Made by a program: the position numbers and the translations under genes. 64,000 nt of DNA, from contig CAVZIN010000007.1 of assembly GCA_963775315.1 (NCBI GenBank), forward strand, positions 1,984,001 through 2,048,000. Direction: 5' to 3'. Below, one piece after another: positions 39,811 through 48,322 of the stretch. This DNA is from CAWGHZ01 sp963775315. Its GTDB lineage: Bacteria > Pseudomonadota > Alphaproteobacteria > MPNO01 > DASWLB01. Each line of letters starts with the position of its first letter. Position 1 is the stretch's first letter. The notes below the pieces were generated by a model, which saw only the letters and a list, made by a program, of their open reading frames with translations, searched no databases and was not told the DNA's origin.

Positions 39811-41141
39811 TCAAGCTCGGTCTCTTCCTGAACGGCGGCGGGCACCATGTCGCCGCTTGGCGCGACCCGTCGGTGCCGCCGGGCGCGGCGGCGGACATCA
39901 GGTTCTATGCCGAGGTGGCGCGCCTCGCCGAGCGCGGCCGCTTCGACATGCTGTTCAACGCGGATTCGCAGTCGACCTTTGGGCCGGACGACCCCGACGT
40001 GTGGGCGCGCACCACCGCGGCCACACGGCTCGAGCCGATCACGCTGTTCTCGGCGCTCTCGATGGTGACCTCGCACGTGGGGCTGGTCGCGACCGCGACC
40101 ACGACCTACGGCGATCCATTTCACGTCGCCCGCTTCTTCGCCACGCTCGACCTCGTCTCCGGCGGCCGCGCGGGGTGGAACCTCGTCACCTCCTCGGCCG
40201 CGTCCGAGGCGCTCAATTTCGGGTTCGATGCCCACATCCCGCACGCCGAGCGCTACGTCCGCGCGCGCGAGTTCGCGGAGGTGGTGATGGGGCTGTGGGA
40301 TTCGTGGGACGACGACGCCTTCATCTACGACAAGGAGGCCGGCCTATCGTTCGATCCCGCGAAGCTCCACTTCCTCAACCACCAGGGCAAGTACTTCAAG
40401 GTGCGCGGGCCGCTCAACGTGCCGCGCTCGCCCCAGGGCCGGCCGGTGATCGTCGAGGCGGGCCAGTCCGACGTCGGGCGCGAGCTCGCGGGCGAAACGG
40501 CCGAGGTGGTATTCACCGTCCAGCAGCGCCTCGACGACGGGCGCGACTTCGCCGCCGACGTGAAGCGCCGCGCCCAGAAATTCGGCCGCAGGCCGGAAGA
40601 CGTGAAGATCATGCCCGGCGTCCTCGTCGTCGTCGGCAAGACGCGCGAGGAAGCCGAGCGCAAGTACAAGTCGCTGCAGTCGCTCATCCATCCCGACCAG
40701 GGGCTGAAGACGCTGTCCGACCTGCTCGGGACCGACGTCTCGAAATACCCGCTCGACGGACCCCTGCCCGACGTGCCCCTCACCAACTCTCAGCAGGGGC
40801 GCCAGAAGGTAGTGATCGACCTCGCCCGGCGCGAGAACCTGACGATCCGCGAGCTCTACAAGCGCGTCGCCGGTCAGCGCGCGCATCGCATCGTCTGCGA
40901 CACCGCGGAGCGGATCGCGGATTCGCTGGAGGAATGGTACCGCGCCGGCGCAGCCGACGGGTTCAACATCATGCCCCTCACCTTCCCGGACGGGCTTCGC
41001 GATTTCGTCGACGGGGTGATCCCCGAGCTCCAGCGCCGGAAGCTCTTCCGCATCGAGTACGAGGGCACGACGCTTCGCGAAAACCTCGGTCTTTCGCGCC
41101 CCGCCAGCCGCTGGGCCGCCGGCCGCGCCGCGGCGCAATAG
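39807..41141 (+). CDS. NtaA/SnaA/DszA-type FMN-dependent monooxygenase
   Basis: 444 residues from ATG 39807. A luciferase-like monooxygenase of the nitrilotriacetate, pristinamycin and dibenzothiophene-sulfone monooxygenase class: KLGLFLNGGGHHVAAWRDP at the start, AERGRFDMLFNADSQST, RFFATLDLVSGGRAGWNLVTS, FKVRGPLNVPRSPQGRPVI and PLTFPDGLRDFVDGVIPELQ near the end are all family landmarks. Uses reduced FMN from a reductase. Coupled to the preceding substrate-binding protein, suggesting that protein captures its substrate or a precursor. Chemical identity unknown. Confidence 0.9.
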   Translation: MIKLGLFLNGGGHHVAAWRDPSVPPGAAADIRFYAEVARLAERGRFDMLFNADSQSTFGPDDPDVWARTTAATRLEPITLFSALSMVTSHVGLVATATTTYGDPFHVARFFATLDLVSGGRAGWNLVTSSAASEALNFGFDAHIPHAERYVRAREFAEVVMGLWDSWDDDAFIYDKEAGLSFDPAKLHFLNHQGKYFKVRGPLNVPRSPQGRPVIVEAGQSDVGRELAGETAEVVFTVQQRLDDGRDFAADVKRRAQKFGRRPEDVKIMPGVLVVVGKTREEAERKYKSLQSLIHPDQGLKTLSDLLGTDVSKYPLDGPLPDVPLTNSQQGRQKVVIDLARRENLTIRELYKRVAGQRAHRIVCDTAERIADSLEEWYRAGAADGFNIMPLTFPDGLRDFVDGVIPELQRRKLFRIEYEGTTLRENLGLSRPASRWAAGRAAAQ

Positions 41142-41249
41142 GGAGCGGGCGCCGGCCTCGCTCCGCGACGGTCGCTGGATTTCACCCGCAACGGCGCCTA
41201 TATCTTCGCCGCCCCACCGGCGCCCGGCGGGCGCGCGGAGATACACCAG

Positions 41250-42554
41250 ATGCCGCTCGGCCGACCGGAAGGCCCTTCGCCTGTCGCTGCGGGGGCGGGT
41301 TCCGCCGCGGCCAAGGCCGTCCACTTTCCCGGCTTCGACGGGCTGCGCCTCCTGGCGGCGCTCTCCGTCCTGTTCTCGCACGCCTTCTATATTGCCGGGT
41401 CCGAAGACGGCGAGCCGTTCTTGCGCCTCCTGGGGCCGGGCAACATCATCGGCCTGTACGGCGTCTTCACCTTCTTCGTGATCAGCGGCTTCCTGCTCGC
41501 CCGCTCGCTCGACCACAACCCCGACATCGTCCAGTTCGCCATCAACCGGACGCTTCGCATCTACCCCGGCCTGATCTTCTGCGCCGTGGTCACCGCCGCC
41601 GCGATCGGCGCAATGTCGAGTTCTCTGTCACCAGGGCCCTACCTGGGGCATTCCGACGTCGCGAACTACGTCAAGACGGTCTTGACCTGTCTTTGCGACA
41701 AGGCGTCCTTGCCGGGCGTCAACGCCGGTTTCGGCATCTCCAACCAGCCGGCCATCGTCAACGGCTCGCTCTGGTCGCTGAGCTTCGAAGTGCTGAGCTA
41801 CCTGCTGCTGGTGGGCGTCTGGCTGACGCTCCGCAACGTGCGCGCCGTCGCCCTCTGCCTCGCGTTGCTCGCCATGGCGACCGTCGCCTCGCCCACGGTC
41901 TACAGTGCCTTCGCCGGCGTGTCCTACACCCTGCCCTACTTCGCCGCCGGCGTGGCGATGTACGGCGTCCAGAGCCGCTTCGGCCTCGACCGCCGCATTG
42001 CGCTCGCCTGCGCAGTCGGGTTGCTGGCCTCGTGCTTTGCCGGAATCGAGCATTACGCCTTCGCGATCTTCGGCGCCTACCTGGTGGTGTTCTTCGGCAA
42101 CCGGCCGAATTTCGGCTCGCGCCTCGCGGCGCGGATCGGCGACCTCTCCTACGGCATGTATCTGTTCGGCTGGCCGGTGGAGCATCTCGTCATGCACCGC
42201 ACCCAGTCCGGCGATCCATGGCTCGTCATGGCGCTGGCGCTGGCGCTCGTGGTCGCGCTCGCCTTCGTTTCCTATCACCTCGTCGAGGCGCCGTCGCTCC
42301 GCCTCAAGACGCGCCTCGGCCGGTTGCCGAGGCGTCTCGCGGCGGCCGCCGGTCCGGGACAGCGGCGCGCCATCGGGCCGGCAGCGACAATTGCGGCCAT
42401 CGCCATCATCGCGGCGATCTTCGCCTCCGAAAAAGGCTGGTGGTACGTGACCCACAGCATCGCGGAGGTCGCGCTGGGCAGCGCAGCGGCGGCCGCCCTC
42501 GCCTCTCTGCTTGTCGGCTCGCTCGAAACGCTCCGTCGCCGCAACGCGGGTTAA
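41250..42554 (+). CDS. acyltransferase 3 family membrane protein
   Basis: 434 residues from ATG 41250. Multi-span inner-membrane O-acyltransferase (OafA/ExoZ-like) that modifies surface sugars. The first helix has FPGFDGLRLLAALSVLFSHAFY, with the catalytic His of the family; YGVFTFFVISGFLLARSLD and INRTLRIYPGLIFC are conserved blocks. About ten further hydrophobic helices follow, with SYGMYLFGWPVEHLV near residue 305. No adjoining glycan genes. Its TAA stop overlaps the stop of the convergent hydrolase. Confidence 0.9.
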   Translation: MPLGRPEGPSPVAAGAGSAAAKAVHFPGFDGLRLLAALSVLFSHAFYIAGSEDGEPFLRLLGPGNIIGLYGVFTFFVISGFLLARSLDHNPDIVQFAINRTLRIYPGLIFCAVVTAAAIGAMSSSLSPGPYLGHSDVANYVKTVLTCLCDKASLPGVNAGFGISNQPAIVNGSLWSLSFEVLSYLLLVGVWLTLRNVRAVALCLALLAMATVASPTVYSAFAGVSYTLPYFAAGVAMYGVQSRFGLDRRIALACAVGLLASCFAGIEHYAFAIFGAYLVVFFGNRPNFGSRLAARIGDLSYGMYLFGWPVEHLVMHRTQSGDPWLVMALALALVVALAFVSYHLVEAPSLRLKTRLGRLPRRLAAAAGPGQRRAIGPAATIAAIAIIAAIFASEKGWWYVTHSIAEVALGSAAAAALASLLVGSLETLRRRNAG

Positions 42555-43267
42555 GTCGGGGTGTGCGCGGGCGCGGCGCGCAACCCGTCCAGGATCGCGA
42601 CCGTGCGCGCCATCGAGAACTCGTAAGCTTGCGCGTCGAAGGCGTCGCTCGAGGCCAGCATGTAGCCGTGCCGCACGCCGGGAAAGATGTGCAGCACGAC
42701 ATTCTTCATGCGGGCGGGTACCGGTCGGTAGGCGTCGAGAACCTCGGGTGGCGCCGCGTGATCCTTGTCGCCCCAGAGGATCGCGACCGGCTGGGCGACG
42801 CCGTCGAGGTCCGACAGATAATCCTGCATGCGCGTGCCGTGGCACGAGATGCCGGCGGCGTAGCCGAGCCGCTTGGGGGCGACGATCGCGTAGGGCCCGC
42901 CATAGCAGAACCCCATCGCCGCGGCCTGGCCGTTGAAAATCGGGAGCGTGCGCAGATGAGCGAGCGTATCGGCCATGTCGGCCTCGCCGGTCCGGATCTT
43001 CTCGTCGCGCGGCTGGCCGCGGCCGGAGCGGCGTTCGTCGCTCGCCGGCAGCGGCCCGGGCACGGTGCGCCAGAACAGGTCGGGCGCCGCGGCGATGAAG
43101 CCCTTCGCAGCGAAGGCGTCGCACATGTCCGTGTGGTCCTTGTCGACACCGGTGATGGCGCAGGCGAGCACCACCGCCGGCGCGGGACGGCTGCCCTCGG
43201 GTCGCGCGAGGTAGCAGTCGAACGCGCCGCCCTCGCTGGCGCGGATCCTGACGGTGCTGCCGGACAT
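42551..43267 (-). CDS. dienelactone hydrolase family protein
   Basis: 238 residues from ATG 43267, with GGGAGGAAA upstream; the frame to 43354 lacks a start signal. An alpha/beta hydrolase with a Cys nucleophile in AAAMGFCYGGPYAI, an Asp in AILWGDKDHAA and a His in FPGVRHGYM, the triad of dienelactone hydrolases. These enzymes cleave lactones in chlorocatechol-type degradation, but many members act on other esters. No other ring-cleavage genes are nearby, so the substrate is open. Confidence 0.88.
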   Translation of the reverse strand: MSGSTVRIRASEGGAFDCYLARPEGSRPAPAVVLACAITGVDKDHTDMCDAFAAKGFIAAAPDLFWRTVPGPLPASDERRSGRGQPRDEKIRTGEADMADTLAHLRTLPIFNGQAAAMGFCYGGPYAIVAPKRLGYAAGISCHGTRMQDYLSDLDGVAQPVAILWGDKDHAAPPEVLDAYRPVPARMKNVVLHIFPGVRHGYMLASSDAFDAQAYEFSMARTVAILDGLRAAPAHTPT

Positions 43268-43630
43268 CGTTTCCTCCCCTGCGCTGCGGCGCGATGGCCC
43301 CAGACTAACGGCCCGCGCGCGCGTTGCAACGGCCGCGAGCTCGTGCACCGACATTCAGAACAGACAATTCGCCGCCGCCACGGCCGGGATGGCGGGACAA
43401 GTGCGCTTTCCCCGTGCCAGGCGCGAAGGCGTTGAGACGCAAGCACTTGCGGCACGTCGTCGATCCTGGGCGAAGAAGAAGTCCGCGACGATGCCACGTC
43501 GCGCAAGGCGGTTCACCAAATTAGGCAATTGACGCAACACGCTGCGATTTACATAATCGTAATGCTAAGGAATCGAAGCCGGGCAAGGGGCACGGCAGCG
43601 GCGCGCCTTGGCCGGGACCGCGGCAACGCG
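43268..43630. promoter_or_regulatory. intergenic region with promoter for the exported unknown gene
   Basis: About 360 bases between the divergent dienelactone hydrolase and exported-protein genes. The proximal half is G/C rich with no supported gene; the distal part turns AT-rich near 43520-43570, where a promoter is visible. No repeats or hairpins of note. Confidence 0.4.
43529..43557 (+). promoter_or_regulatory. sigma70-type promoter of the exported unknown gene
   Basis: TTGACG at 43529-43534, a 17-base spacer, then CATAAT at 43552-43557: one of the best promoter matches in the window. It predicts a leader of about 65-70 bases to the ATG at 43631. Confidence 0.65.
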
Positions 43631-44746
43631 ATGACACCCTTTCGGTGCTTCCCTGGGCGGGCAACCTCCCGGATCGGCTTTTTATGGACCGCTGTGATCC
43701 TCACGCTCGCCAGCGTTGGCTCGGCGCCGGGCCATGCAGCCGTTGTGACGGTCGGCGTGGGGCCGGCGCATAGGCTGATGGTGTCTCACTCGGGCGACGG
43801 CGTGGCGATCTCGCCGCTGACGCCTATCGAAAACGAGTTGGGCCTCGCACCCGAGGAACTGGCCGACGTCAGCCTTGGCCACGCACTTCTCAACGCCGAG
43901 GTCTTCCAGCACGCTGCAGAACTCTATCTCGACGATTTGCTGGCGCCCGAGCGCGAGGTCGCGTTGACCGACGGGCCGGCGCGCGGGCTCAATCGCTTGA
44001 TGGCAAGGTCGCTCCATCCAGCCACCGACGAGGCAACGCCTCCCAGGCCCCGGCGCGGGGCCGCGCTCGCATTCGGTTTCGACACATCGCCGCAAGTGAC
44101 CCCGTCGGCGTCGCCCGCAGGCGCGCAACGGCCGCAGGACAGCGCGGCAGCGCGCGCACTCGACATGATCCGGCTGTTCCTCAACATGCGTTCCGGTCCG
44201 GCGCGGGAGAATTCTTTCCGCGGCCCCGCGCCTGACCTTGCCGACGCGCTCCGCGACCGGGACGCGCATCGCGTCGACCCCTTGGGAAGCCCGGGAAAGG
44301 GCCTGCTGGGCTCCTCCCTCGTCGTCGACGCGCTCGACACCGCCGTTGCCAAGGGCAGCGAGCGGCTGATGCGTGGGATCTTCGATCCGGCGCTGGAGGC
44401 GAACGGCTACATCAGCCTGTCGTTCGCCGGGCTCACGCGCTTCGTGTTCGTCGTGTCACCGGAGACCAACAGCGTCAGCGTCATCGACGCCGATACCGGC
44501 CGCTCCTTCTCTCTCTCGGGGCCGCCGTCCGCCGTGGCCGGAATGCGCGGACCGGCGTCGGACGAGTTTGGCAATTCTCTCTATGGCCAAAAGCGGGGCG
44601 AGCATCTTACCTTCATCGGTTTGTTCACCATGCTGTTGGACCAACTGGCCGGGCTGTCGACGGAGCCTAGCTTCCTTGTCAGCGTGATGATCGTCGGCAT
44701 CCTCTGGGTGTTGTGGCGATTGCGACGCCACCGGGCGGAGATCTAG
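43631..44746 (+). CDS. exported protein of unknown function with C-terminal membrane anchor
   Basis: 371 residues from ATG 43631 (MTPFRCFPGRATSRIGF); an earlier ATG at 43562 is in frame but has no ribosome binding site and would extend the basic N-terminus. Residues about 15-37 form a signal sequence or helix ending in PGHAA. The middle is polar, with a proline/alanine-rich linker near residues 140-180 and a second folded part (about 220-330: GYISLSFAGLTRFVFVVSPETNSVSVID). The last 28 residues read EPS, one hydrophobic helix, then RLRRHRAEI, a tripartite ending resembling sorting or anchoring signals. No family recognised. Own promoter. Confidence 0.65.
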   Translation: MTPFRCFPGRATSRIGFLWTAVILTLASVGSAPGHAAVVTVGVGPAHRLMVSHSGDGVAISPLTPIENELGLAPEELADVSLGHALLNAEVFQHAAELYLDDLLAPEREVALTDGPARGLNRLMARSLHPATDEATPPRPRRGAALAFGFDTSPQVTPSASPAGAQRPQDSAAARALDMIRLFLNMRSGPARENSFRGPAPDLADALRDRDAHRVDPLGSPGKGLLGSSLVVDALDTAVAKGSERLMRGIFDPALEANGYISLSFAGLTRFVFVVSPETNSVSVIDADTGRSFSLSGPPSAVAGMRGPASDEFGNSLYGQKRGEHLTFIGLFTMLLDQLAGLSTEPSFLVSVMIVGILWVLWRLRRHRAEI

Positions 44747-45044
44747 CGACCGAACCCCGCGAGGCGTCGGATTCCTTTACAGCTTCCGAATCCTGCCTCT
44801 TGGCGCCCAGCGCGCAGCAGAATACAAAAGTATGTCAGGTGCTTAGCTGCCGTGACAGAACTGCCGACGTCCGCCTGAACGCGCGGACCAGTGTCGGCAG
44901 GCTTTACAAATCGTTACCTGGGCGCTGAGGTCACATTCGCCAAGCCATTGAAATCCCCGAACTCTCGCGCGGCTGGCACGATTTTTGCATCGCAGCAATC
45001 GAGCCGGGACATGGAGCCCGCCTCGCTTACAGGCATATGGGGAC
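44747..45044. promoter_or_regulatory. intergenic leader region ahead of the 33-residue peptide gene
   Basis: About 300 bases, less GC-rich than the flanking genes. No gene is supported in it. It contains the sigma54 promoter described separately and a GCCGACGTC/TGTCGGCAGG-like partial dyad near 44860-44905. Upstream activator sites would be expected here if the sigma54 promoter is real. Confidence 0.4.
44973..44989 (+). promoter_or_regulatory. sigma54 (RpoN) promoter, perfect -24/-12 match
   Basis: CTGGCACGATTTTTGCA matches the YTGGCACG-N4-TTGCW consensus at every position; the GG and GC pairs have the correct spacing. Transcription would start about 12 bases downstream (near 45000), ahead of the small gene at 45045. 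Such promoters need an AAA+ enhancer-binding protein. Confidence 0.75.
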
Positions 45045-45146
45045 ATGAAGAAAAGCTTCCTTAAGCTGCTCTTCGCCATCGTCGTTGCGGCGTTGGGCGC
45101 CATCTATGTCGGCGCCGCCTTCGCCAGCATGACGCCCGTTCACTAA
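45045..45146 (+). CDS. 33-residue hydrophobic peptide behind a sigma54 promoter
   Basis: ATG 45045 with TATGGGGAC just upstream; codes for MKKSFLKLLFAIVVAALGA, then IYVGAAFASMTPVH and TAA. It has the plan of a signal peptide or single membrane span: Lys-Lys-Ser start, about 18 hydrophobic residues, and a possible cleavage after AFA leaving a short tail. Not recognised. The sigma54 promoter 55 bases upstream makes transcription plausible. The last bases overlap the stop region of the convergent methyltransferase. It could instead be part of a regulatory RNA. Confidence 0.45.
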   Translation: MKKSFLKLLFAIVVAALGAIYVGAAFASMTPVH

Positions 45147-45964
45147 CTGCCGGCCAGGACGCGGCCGTACGCGAGCCCGGAGGCAGAGGAGTCGCAGCTG
45201 CTCTCCTTCCGGCAGAGAAATATCTGCTCCGTCGCGCTGAGGCCGCAGCGACCGACCGTCGCCCGGTCGAGGCGGTGCTGCGGCTGTTCTACCTGCACCG
45301 CGAAGCGGGCGCGCCGGAGCCGGTCGCCGACGTCGCGGCCATAGACGCGTACGTGGTCGGGCTGGCCGAACAGCTCGCGCCGCCGGTCCGGGCTGGTGAT
45401 CGCCGGATCCTCGATCGTCCGTTCGCGGCGCACCGGCACCTGGATCAGCGCCCAGCCGCCGGGCCGCAGCACGCGATGCAGCTCGGCCATGGCGCGTCCA
45501 TCCTCCGGCACGTGCTCGAGCACATGGCTGCAATAGACGCAGTCGAAGCTCTGCGACGGGAACGGCATGCGCGTCAGGTCGGCCTGCACTGCGACGCCGT
45601 CGGGACTTAAATCCACCGAAACATACGCCTCTTCCGCAAAATTTTGGAGGAGACGGGCGACCGGCGGCTCGGGGGCGACGTGCAGGATTCGGCGCAACCC
45701 GCCGAGCAGATCTTCGCGCCCGTCGAGAAAGAGCGACGCGAGCCGATGGCGCTCGAGAGCGCCGCAGACGGGGCAGAGCGCGTCGGGCCTCGGCCTGTCG
45801 CCATAGCTCGCAAACGCGCGCAGATGGCTGCGGCAGCACGGGCAGTAGCGCCGCGTGCCGTAGTGCGCCGCGCGCGCCGCCCAGCGGCGGACGGCCCAGC
45901 GCGCCTCCGGCGGCGTCACCCGCCGGATGATCTCTTTCGTCCTTTGAATCCCGCCCAAACGCAC
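45143..45964 (-). CDS. SAM-dependent methyltransferase with N-terminal zinc-ribbon
   Basis: 273 residues if started at GTG 45964 (RLGGIQRTKEIIRRV); the frame is open to 46060, but the extra part does not resemble the family. A zinc-ribbon-like pair YCPCC and CPVCG (CxxC...CxxC) lies near residues 39-70, followed by LERHRLASLFL. The methyltransferase core has a variant motif I (RILHVAPEPPVARLL), then YVSVDLSPDG, FDCVYCSHVLEHVPED and LRPGGWALIQVPVR. This combination is common in uncharacterised methyltransferases of sugar or surface-glycan loci. Convergent with the small peptide gene. Confidence 0.78.
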   Translation of the reverse strand: MRLGGIQRTKEIIRRVTPPEARWAVRRWAARAAHYGTRRYCPCCRSHLRAFASYGDRPRPDALCPVCGALERHRLASLFLDGREDLLGGLRRILHVAPEPPVARLLQNFAEEAYVSVDLSPDGVAVQADLTRMPFPSQSFDCVYCSHVLEHVPEDGRAMAELHRVLRPGGWALIQVPVRRERTIEDPAITSPDRRRELFGQPDHVRVYGRDVGDRLRRARFAVQVEQPQHRLDRATVGRCGLSATEQIFLCRKESSCDSSASGLAYGRVLAGS

Positions 45965-46191
45965 CCCACCGATCCGAAAACGACACTGAACGCCATATAG
46001 GCCCGCCGGCGGCCGACGGCCCGGGGCCCTCGCGTGACCAACGCGGGGTCGGCCGGTCACGGCGCGCCCCGGTGCGCGACCCGCCCCGCCCGTCCACGCC
46101 GCGCCAGACCTCGTAAAGGAAGATTCATCGAACCGTTATGCCGCCACAACACGCGACCACTATCCAGACTCGGGGCTAAGGCGGCGGGCAC

Positions 46192-47004
46192 ATGACCATC
46201 AAAAAACACCGCGCGATCTTTCTTTCGGATATTCACCTCGGCACGCGCGGCTGCCAGGCCGAGGCGCTGCTCGACTTCCTCCGCGTCAACGACGCCGAGA
46301 CGATCTACCTGGTCGGCGACATCGTCGACGGTTGGCAGTTGCGGCGGAGCTGGTACTGGCCGCAGGCCCACAACGACGTCGTGCAGAAATTGCTGCGCAA
46401 AGCGCGCAAGGGAACGCGCATCGTCTACGTCCCCGGCAACCACGACGCGGCGCTCCGCGACTATTGCGGCACCCATTTCGGCGGGGTCGAGGTCGTGCCC
46501 GAGGCAATCCACACCACGGCCGACGGGCTCCGCCTCTGGGTGATCCACGGCGACGCGTTCGACTCGGTGGTGAAATACGCGCGCTGGCTCGCCTTCCTCG
46601 GCGACCGCGCCTACGTCGCGCTGATCCGCGTCAACACGCTGTTCAACCGGGCGCGCCGGCTGCTCGGCTACCCCTACTGGTCGCTCTCGGCCTACCTCAA
46701 GTACAAGGTGAAGAACGCGGTCTCGTTCATCGCCCGGTTCGAGGAGGCGCTGGCCGAGGCGGCGCGGCGGCGCAATGTCGACGGGGTGGTTTGCGGCCAC
46801 ATCCACCACGCCGAGATTCGCCGGTTCGGCGAGATCCTCTACATCAACGACGGCGACTGGGTGGAGAGCTGCTCGGCCGTGGTGGAGCACCCGGACGGCG
46901 CGCTCGAGATCGTCCGCTGGTGGTCCTCGCACGACCGCGACGAGGCAAGGCGCGCAGCCGCCTACGACATCGACATCGAGGACGACGCGCGGGTCGCCGC
47001 CTAG
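46192..47004 (+). CDS. UDP-2,3-diacylglucosamine diphosphatase-like metallophosphoesterase
   Basis: 270 residues from ATG 46192. Dinuclear-metal phosphoesterase motifs occur in order: SDIHLG, GDIVDGW, GNHD, IHGDAFD and GHIHHAEI. The sequence RRSWYWPQAHNDVVQKLLRKARKG and the C-terminal INDGDWVESCSAVVEH are typical of the LpxH-like family found next to a glycosyltransferase in alphaproteobacteria. LpxH hydrolyses UDP-diacylglucosamine in lipid A synthesis, but many alphaproteobacteria use LpxI for that step, so this paralogue may have another lipid substrate. Start of a two-gene operon. Confidence 0.88.
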   Translation: MTIKKHRAIFLSDIHLGTRGCQAEALLDFLRVNDAETIYLVGDIVDGWQLRRSWYWPQAHNDVVQKLLRKARKGTRIVYVPGNHDAALRDYCGTHFGGVEVVPEAIHTTADGLRLWVIHGDAFDSVVKYARWLAFLGDRAYVALIRVNTLFNRARRLLGYPYWSLSAYLKYKVKNAVSFIARFEEALAEAARRRNVDGVVCGHIHHAEIRRFGEILYINDGDWVESCSAVVEHPDGALEIVRWWSSHDRDEARRAAAYDIDIEDDARVAA

Positions 47005-47024
47005 GGCATGGGAACCCCGTGCTG

Positions 47025-48071
47025 ATGCGCATCCTGCTGGTGACCGACGCCTGGTTCCCCCAGGTGAATGGCGTCGTCCGCACCCTCTCGACCGTGACGG
47101 AGGAATGCCGGAGCCTCGGCCACGCGGTCGAGGTGATCTCGCCCGACCGGTTCCGCACCATCCCCTGCCCGACCTATCCCGAGATCCGCCTCGCCATCGC
47201 CCCCGCGCGGCGCATCCGCCGCATCGTCGCCGCGTTCGAGCCGGACGCGGTGCACATCGCGACCGAGGGGCCGCTCGGCCTCGCCGCGCGGCGGCTGATG
47301 ATCGAGGCGGGCTTCCCGTTCACCACCAGCTACCACACGCGCTTTCCGGAATACGTCGCGGCGCGCTTCCCCGTGCCGCTCGCCGCCGGCTACGCCTTCA
47401 TGCGCCGGTTCCACGCCGCCTCATCGGGCGTGATGGTGGCGACGGAATCGATCCGGGCCGAGCTCGCCTCGCACGGGTTTCGGAACCTGCGCGCCTGGTC
47501 ACGCGGCGTCGACACGGCGCTGTTCCGCCCGGGGCTCGCGCCCGCCCTCGACCTGCCCCGGCCGGTGTTTCTCTATGTCGGCCGCGTCGCGGTCGAGAAG
47601 AACCTGCCCGCTTTCCTCGACCTCGATTTGCCGGGCACCAAGCTCGTCGTCGGCGGCGGGCCCGACCTCGACAAGCTCCGCCGGCGCTATCCGGACGCGG
47701 TATTCTCCGGGCCGAAGCATGGCGAGGAACTCGCCCGCCACTACGCCGCCGCCGACGCCTTCGTGTTCCCGAGCCTCACCGACACGTTCGGGCTGGTGCT
47801 CCTGGAAGCGCTGGCCTCCGGCGTGCCGGTCGCGGCCTTCCCGGTGCCCGGCCCCCGCGACGTGGTGGGCGGCACCGCCGTCGGCGCGCTCGACATCGAC
47901 CTCGGCGCCGCCGCGCTCCGCGCGCTTTCGATCCCGCGCGACGCATGCCGCGCCTTCGCCGAGCAGCGCTCCTGGGCCGCCTGCGCCGCCCTGTTCCGCG
48001 ACAACCTCGTGGTGCCGGGCGGCAGCCCGGCCGTCTGCGGCAGCGCCACCGCTAACCGCCAGGCGGCATAG
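47025..48071 (+). CDS. GT4-type glycosyltransferase (group 1)
   Basis: 348 residues from ATG 47025; a GTG two codons earlier (47019) is possible. The N-terminal acceptor domain starts RILLVTDAWFPQVNGVVRTL, and the donor domain has FLYVGRVAVEKNLPAFLDLD and FPSLTDTFGLVLLEALASGVP (the E-x7-E-like element). This profile fits glycolipid mannosyl- or glucosyltransferases acting on diacylglycerol or phosphatidylinositol-like acceptors. It lies 20 bases after the LpxH-like gene, and the two are commonly paired, which suggests a joint membrane-lipid modification. Confidence 0.87.
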   Translation: MRILLVTDAWFPQVNGVVRTLSTVTEECRSLGHAVEVISPDRFRTIPCPTYPEIRLAIAPARRIRRIVAAFEPDAVHIATEGPLGLAARRLMIEAGFPFTTSYHTRFPEYVAARFPVPLAAGYAFMRRFHAASSGVMVATESIRAELASHGFRNLRAWSRGVDTALFRPGLAPALDLPRPVFLYVGRVAVEKNLPAFLDLDLPGTKLVVGGGPDLDKLRRRYPDAVFSGPKHGEELARHYAAADAFVFPSLTDTFGLVLLEALASGVPVAAFPVPGPRDVVGGTAVGALDIDLGAAALRALSIPRDACRAFAEQRSWAACAALFRDNLVVPGGSPAVCGSATANRQAA

Positions 48072-48109
48072 GTCTTTGCGCCCGCCGCCCCTCCATAGCG
48101 AGGCAACCA

Positions 48110-48300
48110 CGCCCTGTCCCTCCCGAGTGAGAGGGAACGTTGCGGCGCAGCCCTGCGAACGAGATAGAACGAGATAACGGAAAGCGTCTCGTTATGCGCT
48201 GGTCCCACGATGCCTGCGCTCCCCGCTTCCCCGCCTGTCATCCCGGGCGCGGTGCAGCGCGGAGCGGGGCGCCGCAGACCCGCAACCCATGATGCGGCTT
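48110..48300. repeat. intergenic repeat cluster (REP-like and AACGAGA repeats)
   Basis: A short CCCTGTCCCTCCCGAGTGAGAGGGA hairpin comes first, then two tandem GAACGAGATA units followed by the inverse TCTCGTTAT. A TGTCATCCCGGGCGCGG end related to the element at 21799 is last. No coding sequence is supported in the 251 bases between the glycosyltransferase and the convergent Mo-binding subunit. Probably transcription-terminating or decayed mobile sequence. Confidence 0.5.
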
Positions 48301-48322
48301 CCATGGCGTGAATTCGAGCAAT

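Noticed and set aside
39857..43435. A 1192-codon + strand open frame spanning the monooxygenase and acyltransferase genes
   Set aside because: It runs in another frame through three well-identified genes on both strands and is rich in Arg/Pro/Gly, as expected of out-of-frame GC-rich DNA.
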